A program made the position numbers and the translations under genes. This document shows positions 1 to 8,333 of a DNA stretch of 64,000 bases, in pieces. A model generated the notes under the pieces. The model was not told where the DNA came from. It ran no database searches and saw only the letters and a program-made list of their open reading frames with translations. The DNA comes from Vibrio sp. MEBiC08052. GTDB lineage: Bacteria > Pseudomonadota > Gammaproteobacteria > Enterobacterales > Vibrionaceae. Positions within the stretch are counted from its first letter, which is position 1. Each line of letters begins with the position of its first letter. Where the stretch lies: contig NZ_KQ947475.1 of the NCBI RefSeq assembly GCF_001506075.1, positions 2,585,595 through 2,649,594 on the forward strand. The letters are read 5' to 3'.

Positions 1-2348
1 ACCAGACGCTCACCGGAGATATCACTGGCAAACGCTTGATCCCCGTCCAGACAGTAATTCTGATGGCAATATGCCACCAGCTCACTCACCAGAACCGATG
101 GCAAACTGATACTATTATCTTGCACAGAACGTCCGACATAACTGATATAAAGACGCTCCCGGGCGGAGAGCAATGCCTCCAGAAACAGATAGCGATCATC
201 GTCCCGCCGCGAACGATCCCCGGGGCGAGCCTGCTCGATCATTAAGTCAAAGCCCTCGGCTGGCACCGTTCGGGGGTAAATCCCATCGTTCATTCCCAGT
301 AAGCACACCACCCGAAAAGGAATCGAGCGCATCGGCATCAAGGTACAGAAGTTGACTTGGCCGGCTAAAAAACGCTGACTGACCCGGGCATTGGATAACT
401 GCCCGGCAAGATAGTGATATAAAATGTCCGGAGCGATGGGTTCCTGATAGTGAGCGTCCTGCAATTGTTCCTGAAGGTGGTTGAGTGTATCGCGGATGTG
501 CTGAAAGCTGACTTCCTCTTCCACCGCAGCAACAAAAAAATCATCGAGCAAGGCATGCAGTAACTCGCGCCATTCAGCAACCGGTAATGTCTGTCGCAGT
601 TGCCGGCGGTAATCGCGAATCCGGCCGATAAACGCAGCCAGTTTTCCGGCCAGCTCAGCGTCGAGCCCCTGAATTTCGTTATACGGGGCAACATTGTGGT
701 CACCCAGTTCCAGCATGGTTGCTGAATCGGACATCGCATAGCCGGCAAGCATTCGGTCAATCCCGAATTCCCACGTGTTCTGTCGCGTCGGCGGTAAATC
801 GAATTCGCTCGCCGTCTGCTCATTCAATCCCCAACGAATTCCGGAGGCTTCAACCCAACCTTTTGCCTGTAAAAATTCGGCTTCATTAATATCAAAACGC
901 GCCATCATCGTCGGGGTTTCCAACAATTCAAGTAACTCAGAAGCCAGACAACGGGAACGCGGCAGTTGGAGCAACCGCATGAAGGCCTGCAAAACCGGGG
1001 ATTCTTGATCCGCAGTGCGATCAGAGATAGAAAAAGGGATATAGCGCTCGGCAGATGCATTGCCGAATACCGCTTCAATCACCGGACTATAAGTATTGAT
1101 ATCGGCAACCATCACAATCACATCGCGGGGGTTGATCTCAGGGTTGCGGTCAAACAGTGACAACAGTTCATCATGCAGCACTTCCACTTCTCTCAGCGGA
1201 CTATGGCACTGATGGATCGATAAAGAATCATCACCGTTGTCAATCTTCTGTTTGTGCTCGCTGGAGGTCAGAATCTGATCGTCCTGATGCTCTTCGAGAT
1301 GGAAGATATCGGCCTGAATCTGGTGTAACAGCGTATCCCGGGGGGGGACAATAAAAAACTCATGCTCTTCGCTCTCGATCTGCGACAGCAGATAAAGATT
1401 ATCCCGGCCAAGTTTCCCCATCGATGCCAGCAAGCTATTGCCCACCGCATGTTGCAAATGCAGTTCATCCTCAAGATTAGCATCGATACCCCCTTTTAAC
1501 GGTGAACGCTCATCACCGGTAACCCATCGACCTTCTTGTAATATAATCTGCTTACGCTTCAGACTTGCGACACGGGCCAGATATTTTCGGTCCCGGATTT
1601 CCCCCCAATAATGCTGACACGGATTGGTCAGCATCAGGTGGACATCCGTCTGCTCACCCAGTGCTTGCAGCGCATCCAGATAACGAGGCGGCAACGCCGT
1701 TATACCAAAAATAAACAACCGCTTGGGCAGCACCCCGTCCGGAATCTGAGTCTGTTGTAACTGTTCGATAAACTGTTGATACAAATTGCCCCGATGATAA
1801 TGGGACTGCCCCAACCGCTTGGTGTCCTCAAACAAACGTTGCCACAATATCGGTTGCCACGGATGACGTTCAGCCAGTGATTCAATCGTTTTATCGGCTT
1901 CCCAACACTCGATCCAGTCGGGACGATAAACCAGGTAACCATCGAAAATATCGGCAATTTTTTCAGCCAGCTGAAAACATTTCAATGCAGAATCATCATC
2001 CGCCAGATACTGCTGCAACGGCATAAACTCGGCTTGGTCAAGCATCTCCGGTAAAAGCCGCATCAACTTCCAGGTTATGGCTTCTTTATTGAAAGCACTC
2101 CGCTTCGGTACCCCCGGTAACACACTGGCAAACATCTCCCAGATAAACGTCGCCGGCAACGGGAAATTAATGTTGGCCGTGATTCCCAGCTCCTGTGCCA
2201 GTGTCATTTTCAGCCACTGCGACATCCCCGGACTCTGAACCAAAATTTGCTCGGCTTCAAACGGGTGAGTCAATGGCTCACTTTTAATTAAATGAACCAG
2301 CAGGATCTTGAGCGTATCAAGTTGATTTGAATGATAAACAGTAAACAA
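1..2348 (-). CDS. recC: Exodeoxyribonuclease V gamma subunit RecC (partial, C-terminus beyond the window edge)
   Basis: RecC is the Chi-recognising subunit of the RecBCD helicase-nuclease, which processes double-strand ends for recombination. On the minus strand the frame is open from 2348 to the left edge, giving 782 codons of the roughly 1,120 usual for the family. The N-terminus resembles E. coli RecC: FTVYHSNQLDTL, then ILVQSPGMSQWL, INFPLPATFIWEMF and LVYRPDW; further in are CHSPLREVEVLHDELL, ICTLMPMRSIPF-like NFCTLMPMRSIPF, LLGMNDGIYPR and GDRSRRDDDRYLFLEAL. The start must be TTG at 2348, because an in-frame TAA lies two codons upstream and the next in-frame ATG is about 40 codons in; GGAT precedes it as a modest ribosome-binding site. 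recB and recD would be expected beyond position 1. Short ORFs on the same strand in another frame are shadows, not signs of decay. Confidence 0.95.
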   Translation of the reverse strand, partial: MFTVYHSNQLDTLKILLVHLIKSEPLTHPFEAEQILVQSPGMSQWLKMTLAQELGITANINFPLPATFIWEMFASVLPGVPKRSAFNKEAITWKLMRLLPEMLDQAEFMPLQQYLADDDSALKCFQLAEKIADIFDGYLVYRPDWIECWEADKTIESLAERHPWQPILWQRLFEDTKRLGQSHYHRGNLYQQFIEQLQQTQIPDGVLPKRLFIFGITALPPRYLDALQALGEQTDVHLMLTNPCQHYWGEIRDRKYLARVASLKRKQIILQEGRWVTGDERSPLKGGIDANLEDELHLQHAVGNSLLASMGKLGRDNLYLLSQIESEEHEFFIVPPRDTLLHQIQADIFHLEEHQDDQILTSSEHKQKIDNGDDSLSIHQCHSPLREVEVLHDELLSLFDRNPEINPRDVIVMVADINTYSPVIEAVFGNASAERYIPFSISDRTADQESPVLQAFMRLLQLPRSRCLASELLELLETPTMMARFDINEAEFLQAKGWVEASGIRWGLNEQTASEFDLPPTRQNTWEFGIDRMLAGYAMSDSATMLELGDHNVAPYNEIQGLDAELAGKLAAFIGRIRDYRRQLRQTLPVAEWRELLHALLDDFFVAAVEEEVSFQHIRDTLNHLQEQLQDAHYQEPIAPDILYHYLAGQLSNARVSQRFLAGQVNFCTLMPMRSIPFRVVCLLGMNDGIYPRTVPAEGFDLMIEQARPGDRSRRDDDRYLFLEALLSARERLYISYVGRSVQDNSISLPSVLVSELVAYCHQNYCLDGDQAFASDISGERL

Positions 2349-2485
2349 GCGTTATCCGGATTGAGAAACCATCATTGTTGACTAGATTAGCATATTGCCT
2401 GCCAGCTTTCCCATGCCACCGACTTGAATAAAAAGATAAAATATCGAAAGATGTAGATTCTTATCCGTTGAAAACTGAATCCAAT

Positions 2486-3382
2486 ATGCTCACTCATATT
2501 ACACTCCGCCAGTTGCACATTTTTACGATAGTCACCCGTAACAGCACCCTCACTGAAGCCTCAGAAGAGCTATTTCTGTCAAAAGCAGCCGTGAGTATGG
2601 CACTCTCAGAGCTGGAGAAACAGTTGGGACATGCCTTATTTGACCGGGTGAATCATCGCCTGATTCTCAATCAAGAAGGCCGCAAACTGCTGCCCTTAGC
2701 CGATGAACTGTTGAACCGGGCCAATAATATTCCCCGGCTGTTTGAGCATGAAAACCGGCTGCACGGACAGTTACGGATTGGTGCCAGTGATACCATCGGT
2801 AATCAAGTCGCGCCTTACCTGCTGAGTCATTTCCGGCAACAATATCAGCACAGTACCCAAACGTTATTTATTTCGAATTCCGCTCAAATTTGCCAAAAAC
2901 TCGTCGATTACGAGCTGGATATTGCATTAATTGAAGGAAAAACGTTACATCCGGCCTTGGTGTCCAAACAATTTAGTCAGGATGAAATGTGCATCATCTG
3001 CGCGCCTGAACATCCGCTGACCCAAAAAGCTAATGTTCAGTTATCAGATTTTGAGCATAGCCAGTGGTTGCTACGTGAAGCGGGTTCCGGCTCCAGAGAA
3101 TTTTTTCTCCGCACCATCGCGCCACGTCTGGAAAGATGGTATGAAGCATTTGAACTCAATACCACCGAAGCGCTGATTAACAGTGTATCTGCCGGATTAG
3201 GATTCGGCTGTCTGTCCCGACTGGCGGCAAAAGCAGCTTTACAAGATGGTCGGGTTGTCTCGTTATCAGTCCCTTTGGATATGCGCCGACGCTTCTGGCT
3301 ACTGGTCCACAAAGAGAAATATCAAAATCCGCTCTTGAAATGCTTTATCCAGTTTTGCTTTGAATGGCGTCGTAATGAATAG
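2486..3382 (+). CDS. LysR-family transcriptional regulator, YeiE-like
   Basis: A 298-residue LysR-type regulator. The N-terminal winged helix-turn-helix is visible at about residues 4-65 (ITLRQLHIFTIVTRNSTLTE, then LSKAAVSMALSELEKQLGHA, LFDRVNHRLILNQEGR), followed by a periplasmic-binding-like effector domain from about residue 90 (LRIGASDTIGNQVAPYLL; LREAGSGSREFF; INSVSAGLGFGCLSR). The pattern, especially ASDTIGN and REAGSGSRE, matches E. coli YeiE more than other LysR proteins. I place the start at ATG 2486 because the HTH then begins within five residues as in YeiE; a TTG at 2468 would add six residues. The gene is divergent from recC with a short intergenic region, and yebG follows behind its own SOS operator, so it is probably monocistronic. 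The effector is unknown. Confidence 0.88.
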   Translation: MLTHITLRQLHIFTIVTRNSTLTEASEELFLSKAAVSMALSELEKQLGHALFDRVNHRLILNQEGRKLLPLADELLNRANNIPRLFEHENRLHGQLRIGASDTIGNQVAPYLLSHFRQQYQHSTQTLFISNSAQICQKLVDYELDIALIEGKTLHPALVSKQFSQDEMCIICAPEHPLTQKANVQLSDFEHSQWLLREAGSGSREFFLRTIAPRLERWYEAFELNTTEALINSVSAGLGFGCLSRLAAKAALQDGRVVSLSVPLDMRRRFWLLVHKEKYQNPLLKCFIQFCFEWRRNE

Positions 3383-3397
3383 ACTTTTGATACTACT

Positions 3398-3417
3398 TAC
3401 TGTATAAAATAACAGTA
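3398..3417 (+). promoter_or_regulatory. LexA (SOS) box upstream of yebG
   Basis: The 20-base sequence TACTGTATAAAATAACAGTA fits the gammaproteobacterial LexA operator taCTGT-N8-ACAGta with both CTGT/ACAG half-sites intact and the flanking TA bases present. It ends 32 bases before the yebG start codon, so bound LexA would cover the promoter. Confidence 0.9.
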
Positions 3418-3449
3418 TTTTATCATTCAACCAAAACAGAGGAATTACC

Positions 3450-3761
3450 ATGGCTGTAATCGTCAAGTACGTGGTCGAGCGGAATGGAGAAGAAAAAATG
3501 ACTTTTACCTCTAAAGCCGAGGCAGATGCTTATGACAAAATGCTCGATATGGCAGATGAATTGTTCACTTTACTCGGCAAGAGTGAATTACTGAACAGTG
3601 AAGAAAAGCAAGAAGAGTTGGCAATGTATCTGGCACAAAACAAAGAAGAAGTGCTGTACGCCTTAGGCGCCAAGCGCAGACCGACACAGGCCAAACCCAA
3701 GTCAGAAAAGAAATCAGCCCCCAAAGCAGCGGCTACAGACTCTGATGATCAGGCGGCCTGA
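3450..3761 (+). CDS. yebG: SOS-inducible protein YebG
   Basis: A 103-residue homologue of YebG, a small DNA-damage-inducible protein of unknown biochemical role. The family-defining N-terminus is clear: MAVIVKYVVERNGEEKMTFT, followed by the acidic helical core KAEADAYDKMLDMADELFTL and a lysine/alanine-rich tail typical of the family (KPKSEKKSAPKAAATDSDD). An AGAGG ribosome-binding site sits just before the ATG. A consensus LexA operator lies 32 bases upstream, so LexA repression is expected, as known for E. coli yebG. The gene stands alone, with about 200 bases before dapD. Confidence 0.95.
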   Translation: MAVIVKYVVERNGEEKMTFTSKAEADAYDKMLDMADELFTLLGKSELLNSEEKQEELAMYLAQNKEEVLYALGAKRRPTQAKPKSEKKSAPKAAATDSDDQAA

Positions 3762-3964
3762 TAAAAGAATTTCTTTATAGGGTGATATATCGCTAAAACG
3801 ACAACTCATATCAATTGACAGACGTTCTGCGATTGAAGACTTTCATCCTGTTGAGTGGCTCTTTATGATGGTTCCATCTGATTTCAATGCCCGCGTTACT
3901 TACGCAGACCATGGTTCAAAATCATGGACTAACGTCACAACGCGATTCATCAACGGAGAAAACA

Positions 3965-4996
3965 ATGGCTTATTTTGCACTAGCGCTTGGCACAGCAACG
4001 AAAAACCGTGACGGAAAAATTATCGAAGCATATTTTCCAACCCCGATTCTTAACCCGAGTGATGCTTTGGTTTCCCAATTGACCCCAATACTCGATTATC
4101 AGGGGGGCAACGAAACATTTGAAATCACTCAGGCTCAGGCCGCGGAGCTGGCACAAGCGTTTCAGTCTGAGCAGGAAACCACCAGTGCAGCGTTTGCCAC
4201 GCAGGCAGCGTCATCTGAACAGCCGCTCGTCGGTGTGATTCTGGCAAGCGATGATCAACCGCAAACCGTCGCAGAAGGGTTCCTGAAGCTTCAGTTGATT
4301 TCACACCGTTTAGTTCAGCCTCACGGTACCGTACTGGATGGCATCTTCGGTCTGCTCCACAATATCGCCTGGACAAATGAAGGGCCGATTGACTTGCCGG
4401 AGCTCCCGGAACGCCAAATGGAAGCCCGTCTGGCTGGTCGTGTCCTCAGCGTTGACTGTGTCGATAAGTTTCCGAAGATGGTTGACTACGTTGTACCGGC
4501 AGGCGTTCGGATTGCGGATACCTCACGTGTTCGTTTGGGCGCGCATGTGGGTGAAGGCACCACCGTCATGCATGAAGGCTTTATTAACTTTAACGCCGGA
4601 ACGACAGGTGTCAGTATGGTTGAAGGCCGGATTTCTGCGGGCGTACTTGTCGGCAATGGTTCAGATATCGGTGGCGGTGCATCCATCATGGGGACGCTCT
4701 CCGGTGGCGGTAAAGTCGTTGTGTCTATCGGTGAAAACTCACTCCTCGGTGCCAATGCCGGGCTGGGTTTCCCGTTGGGTGATCGCTGTACGCTTGAATC
4801 GGGTTTATATGTCACTGCCGGAACCAAAGTCCAAATGCTGGATAGAGATGGCAACAAAGTTGAAGTGGTCAAAGCGCGTGATTTAGCGGGAGTCTCCGAT
4901 CTACTGTTCAGACGTAACTCTCAGACCGGTCAGGTCGAGTGTCTTGCCAACAAATCAGCAGTAGAACTCAATGATGAGCTCCACAGCAATAACTAA
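3965..4996 (+). CDS. dapD: 2,3,4,5-tetrahydropyridine-2,6-dicarboxylate N-succinyltransferase (DapD)
   Basis: DapD transfers succinyl from succinyl-CoA to tetrahydrodipicolinate in the succinylase branch of diaminopimelate/lysine synthesis. The protein has 343 residues, the long Vibrio/Pseudomonas form rather than the 274-residue enterobacterial form. After an N-terminal domain, the left-handed beta-helix of hexapeptide repeats runs from about residue 200 to 290 (RVRLGAHVGEGTTVMHEGFI, INFNAGTTGVSMVEGRIS, VLVGNGSDIGGGASIMGTLS, ISIGENSLLGANAGLG-like VSIGENSLLGANAGLGFPL). I place the start at ATG 3965 (MAYFALALGTATKNRDGKII), preceded by GGAG eight bases upstream; an upstream in-frame ATG at 3887 would add 26 unfamiliar residues. 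A hairpin follows at 5052-5081. Confidence 0.95.
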   Translation: MAYFALALGTATKNRDGKIIEAYFPTPILNPSDALVSQLTPILDYQGGNETFEITQAQAAELAQAFQSEQETTSAAFATQAASSEQPLVGVILASDDQPQTVAEGFLKLQLISHRLVQPHGTVLDGIFGLLHNIAWTNEGPIDLPELPERQMEARLAGRVLSVDCVDKFPKMVDYVVPAGVRIADTSRVRLGAHVGEGTTVMHEGFINFNAGTTGVSMVEGRISAGVLVGNGSDIGGGASIMGTLSGGGKVVVSIGENSLLGANAGLGFPLGDRCTLESGLYVTAGTKVQMLDRDGNKVEVVKARDLAGVSDLLFRRNSQTGQVECLANKSAVELNDELHSNN

Positions 4997-5332
4997 ATCA
5001 GCATGATGCATGAATTCATTTCGGGTGTATTCATCTCTCATTGATTAAAACGAAAGGCCGTCACTGATGTGTCGGCCTTTCTGTTATGACATTCGTCACT
5101 TGCCTCTCCATTGGATCTGCTCAAACTCGTCAACCCCTCACCATATCGAACCTGCTAGCAAAGCACAGATTCTTTGCCAGACAAGTGATGAACAAGACGT
5201 ATTTTTTCAGTAGAATCCGTGGCACTGATATTATGGCGGGTCAAACAAATATATTACACACCGCTATCATCATCAAATATCATTGAATCACTTTGATTCT
5301 CTATTGATTACCTGATTGTTACAGAGGCAGAT
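4997..5332. other. Intergenic region between dapD and the adenine deaminase gene
   Basis: Apart from the hairpin at 5052-5081 I see no gene here. A 66-codon ORF at 5086-5286 has no family resemblance and no ribosome-binding site. I looked for a purine riboswitch, because Vibrio vulnificus add has an adenine riboswitch, and did not find the conserved P1/J/P3 pattern. Confidence 0.6.
5052..5081 (+). terminator. Hairpin after dapD
   Basis: GAAAGGCCG and CGGCCTTTC pair around a 12-base loop about 55 bases after the dapD stop codon. The downstream sequence TGTTATG is only weakly T-rich, so termination is likely but not certain. Confidence 0.6.
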
Positions 5333-6346
5333 ATGCAAAACTTTATCCAGAATCTACCCAAAGTAGAGTTACATCTTCATATTGAAGGCACACTCGAACC
5401 AGAATTGATGTTTCAACTGGCAAAACGTAATCAGGTCAATATTCCATTCAATACAACCGAAGAAGTTCAGGCCGCTTATCAGTTTACCAATTTGCAATCC
5501 TTCCTTGATATCTATTATCAAGGTGCGGATGTGTTAATTCATGAGCAGGATTTCTTTGACCTGACCTGGGCTTATCTCCTGCGCTGTCAGGCTGATCATG
5601 TCATCCATACTGAAATCTTTTTTGACCCACAGACACATACTGCCCGTGGAGTTGCATTTGAAACCGTGGTCAACGGTATCTTTGCTGCGTTAGACAAAGC
5701 CAAACAAGAGTTGGGCATTTCCAGTCAGTTAATCATGTGTTTCCTGCGTCATCTCAGCGAAGCCGATGCCATTGAAACCTTCAAGCAGGCCCTGCCTTAT
5801 CAGGATAAAATCATCGGCGTTGGGCTGGATTCTTCGGAGCAAGGTCACCCACCGGAAAAATTTGCCCGGGTATTCAAAATGGCGCGGGATGCGGGCTTTA
5901 TTCCCGTCGCTCACGCTGGGGAAGAAGGCCCGGCCAGTAACATCGACGACGCCTTAAATCTATTGGGAGTACAGCGGGTTGACCACGGGGTTCGTTGTGT
6001 CGAAGATCCACAACTGGTGCAACAACTGGCTGAAACAAGAATGCCGCTGACCGTCTGCCCGCTCTCCAATATCAAGTTGCGTGTATTTGACAATATGCAA
6101 CAGCACAACATCGTCGAGTTACTGAGACAAGGCCTATGCGTTACAATCAACTCCGATGATCCGGCGTATTTCGGTGGTTATATGACTGATAACTTCATGG
6201 CAGTTGCCAACGCCCACGAGATGACTCATGCTGAGCTTGCTCAGTTCACACTCAATGCGATTGAAGCCAGCTTTATCTCAGCGACAGAAAAGGCGCGTAT
6301 GGCATCAGAGGTTAAAGCCTATCTCAATCACACTGATACAGAATAA
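5333..6346 (+). CDS. Adenine deaminase of the adenosine-deaminase family (Aah1-like)
   Basis: A 337-residue zinc-dependent purine deaminase, expected to convert adenine to hypoxanthine (possibly adenosine to inosine). Metal and catalytic motifs of the amidohydrolase fold are present in order: HLHIEGT near residue 14 (metal HxH), HAGEEGP near residue 196 (His and catalytic Glu), VDHGVRC near 219, and NSDDPAYFGGY near 276 (catalytic/metal Asp). The opening LPKVELHLHIEGTLEPELMF and the closing SDDPAYFGGYMTDNF are the pattern I associate with adenine deaminases rather than true Add proteins, so I favour adenine as substrate; many databases would simply label it adenosine deaminase. GAGGCAGAT precedes the ATG as ribosome-binding site. 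The gamma-glutamylcyclotransferase-like gene follows 25 bases later, so they may be cotranscribed. Confidence 0.85.
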   Translation: MQNFIQNLPKVELHLHIEGTLEPELMFQLAKRNQVNIPFNTTEEVQAAYQFTNLQSFLDIYYQGADVLIHEQDFFDLTWAYLLRCQADHVIHTEIFFDPQTHTARGVAFETVVNGIFAALDKAKQELGISSQLIMCFLRHLSEADAIETFKQALPYQDKIIGVGLDSSEQGHPPEKFARVFKMARDAGFIPVAHAGEEGPASNIDDALNLLGVQRVDHGVRCVEDPQLVQQLAETRMPLTVCPLSNIKLRVFDNMQQHNIVELLRQGLCVTINSDDPAYFGGYMTDNFMAVANAHEMTHAELAQFTLNAIEASFISATEKARMASEVKAYLNHTDTE

Positions 6347-6371
6347 ATAACGGCATCACAGCGGAGGCTTT

Positions 6372-6932
6372 GTGGCAATTTACATTTTTGGCTATGGCAG
6401 TCTGATGAATTCATCTTCACGACAGTTGACCGGACAGACCGGTGTAACCAGCCCGGCTGTGGTTGACGGCTTAACCCGGACTTGGGGAATGGTGGATGAC
6501 AGTTATCAGGCTTCACCACTGGTTGTCCAGCCCGGAGACGGTATCGTCAATGGTGTGCTGCTCAATGTATCACCCCAAGAACTGACCCAGTTCGATCAGC
6601 GCGAACGGGGATATCAGCGTATTCAGTTGGATATCGCCGACATCAACACTGAATTGCCACTCTCCGCTCAAGATGCGGTGTGGGTTTATGTGAAGAGTGA
6701 GCCAATGGCACCGACTCATGAGAGCCCGATCCTGCAAACATATATCGATACGGTTCTTACCGGTTGTCTTGAAGTTTCAGAGGCCTTTGCTCACCTGTTC
6801 GTCAAGCACACTCATGGTTGGGAGCATCCGCTGGAGAATGACCGTCACGCACCTAAGTACGTCAATTACGCAGGGATCTCCCCGGAACACTGGCCAAAAA
6901 TAGACCAAATCCTTACACAGGTTCTGGCCTGA
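6372..6932 (+). CDS. Gamma-glutamylcyclotransferase-like protein
   Basis: A 186-residue protein of the gamma-glutamylcyclotransferase fold. The glycine-rich substrate loop FGYGSLMN is at residues 6-13, and the expected acidic catalytic residue lies in FDQRERGYQRIQLD near residue 77. The family ranges from ChaC-type glutathione-degrading enzymes to proteins of unknown substrate; I cannot assign a substrate. The start is GTG at 6372, supported by GCGGAGG eight bases upstream. The gene follows the purine deaminase closely and ends in a good terminator at 6941-6966, so the two probably form an operon. Confidence 0.85.
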   Translation: MAIYIFGYGSLMNSSSRQLTGQTGVTSPAVVDGLTRTWGMVDDSYQASPLVVQPGDGIVNGVLLNVSPQELTQFDQRERGYQRIQLDIADINTELPLSAQDAVWVYVKSEPMAPTHESPILQTYIDTVLTGCLEVSEAFAHLFVKHTHGWEHPLENDRHAPKYVNYAGISPEHWPKIDQILTQVLA

Positions 6933-6940
6933 TAGTCCAT

Positions 6941-6966
6941 GGCCTCTTCACCGAGGCCTTATTTTA
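6941..6966 (+). terminator. Rho-independent terminator after the GGCT-like gene
   Basis: GGCCTC and GAGGCC pair around TTCACC, followed by TTATTTTAT. It lies eight bases after the stop codon. Confidence 0.8.
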
Positions 6967-7159
6967 TATTGCCCTCACGAAAACGCAGACTTTTGCGGTC
7001 ACCACATGTTTATACCAACCCCTTCATGATAGAATCCGGCTGTTTTACAGAAAAGATCACCAAGATGGCATCATCCGAAAACATACCCCATCTCTACGGG
7101 CTGTGATGTAATCATTTTGCTGCGTCATATTTTATCTGAATGATGTATAGAGGAATACA

Positions 7160-8161
7160 ATGGCCACGATCAAAGACGTTGCACGTGAAGCCGGGGTGTC
7201 TGTCGCAACCGTTTCGCGTGTCGTCAACCAGTCCCCGAAAGCCAGTCAGTCATCGATTACGGCAGTCAAAACCGCAATGCAAAAATTAGGTTATCGTCCC
7301 AATGCCGCAGCCCGTGCACTGGTGAGTCAAAGTACCAATATTATCGGCGTTCTGGTCAATGATGTATCCGATCCATTTTTTGGCACACTGGTGAAAGCTG
7401 TCGATAAAATAGCCCACGCAAATGGTAAACAGGTACTGATCGGTCATGGTTATCATCATGCTGAACAGGAACGCAAAGCCATGGAGCTGTTGATCAACAG
7501 CCGTTGTGATGCGCTGGTCATTCATGCGAAAGCACTTACAGATGAAGAGCTGATCGACTATGCCCGTGAGGTCAAGTCGCTGGTTGTGATCAATCGTTAC
7601 ATTCCTGAAATCGCAGATCGCTGTATCTCTCTGGATAATTTTAAGGGAGCGTATCTGGCGACGGAATACCTGATTAAAAATGGTCATCAAAAGATTGCCT
7701 GCATCAGTTCTTCACACCTGATTGAAGATACCGACCAACGTATTCTCGGATATAAAGCGGCGCTTCATGATTATGGCATCTCACTGCCTGCCAGTTATAT
7801 TGAGCAAGCAGAGCCCAATACCGAAGGGGGCGAAATCGCCACCACCAACTTATTGCTAAAATCGCTGGATATCACAGCTATCGTTGCCTACAACGATAAT
7901 ATGGCCGCCGGTGCAATTTTTGTATTGGAAGAAAACGGCTTAAAGTTACCGGATCAGGTCTCCATTGTCGGTTTTGATGATGCGTTAATTGCTCGCTATG
8001 TCAGCCCTAAATTAACCACGGTTCTCTACCCGATTCAACTGATGGGAGAACAAGCTGCACAGCTAGCGCTCAATCTAGCCAAAGGCACCCCATCAGAATC
8101 GCAACCGCTGCGTTTTTCACCGACGTTGATCAGGCGGGACTCGGTTAAAAAACAGATCTAA
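7160..8161 (+). CDS. galR: LacI/GalR-family repressor, GalR-like
   Basis: A 333-residue LacI-family repressor. The DNA-binding headpiece is at residues 1-55 (MATIKDVAREAGVSVATVSR, then VVNQSPKASQSSI and LGYRPNAAARAL with the hinge helix), followed by a periplasmic-binding-like sugar domain (VGLVVGDVSDPFFG-type GVLVNDVSDPFFGTLVKAV; VINRYIPEIADRCISLDN; AYNDNMAAGAIFVLEENG; IVGFDDALIARYVSPKLTTV). It aligns along its whole length with E. coli GalR/GalS, so control of galactose transport and catabolism is the likely role. The gal genes are not in this window. AGAGG precedes the ATG. An HD-GYP gene follows 170 bases later. Confidence 0.88.
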   Translation: MATIKDVAREAGVSVATVSRVVNQSPKASQSSITAVKTAMQKLGYRPNAAARALVSQSTNIIGVLVNDVSDPFFGTLVKAVDKIAHANGKQVLIGHGYHHAEQERKAMELLINSRCDALVIHAKALTDEELIDYAREVKSLVVINRYIPEIADRCISLDNFKGAYLATEYLIKNGHQKIACISSSHLIEDTDQRILGYKAALHDYGISLPASYIEQAEPNTEGGEIATTNLLLKSLDITAIVAYNDNMAAGAIFVLEENGLKLPDQVSIVGFDDALIARYVSPKLTTVLYPIQLMGEQAAQLALNLAKGTPSESQPLRFSPTLIRRDSVKKQI

Positions 8162-8333
8162 CCACTCGCCAAAAAACCTCCGCGCTGAAAAGCTGCTCCG
8201 AACCTGCCGTTGTCACAACCGGAGAGAGTGGAAAGAATGAATTTTTTCGACCACTGACTGCTATTTTTATGCACAATTCTTCTAAACTAAAAAGTAAGGA
8301 ATCGGTGAGAAAATCGTAGCAAAGGGTATCGGC

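Noticed and set aside
1..2348. Several short minus-strand ORFs that could suggest a decayed recC
   Set aside because: They lie in another frame. The true recC frame is open from 2348 to the left edge and keeps family motifs throughout.
5086..5286. A 66-codon ORF before the purine deaminase
   Set aside because: No ribosome-binding site and no similarity; it lies in an untranslated region.
5150..5332. Possible adenine riboswitch upstream of the purine deaminase gene
   Set aside because: The conserved P1/J/P2/P3 bases of the Vibrio add riboswitch are not present.
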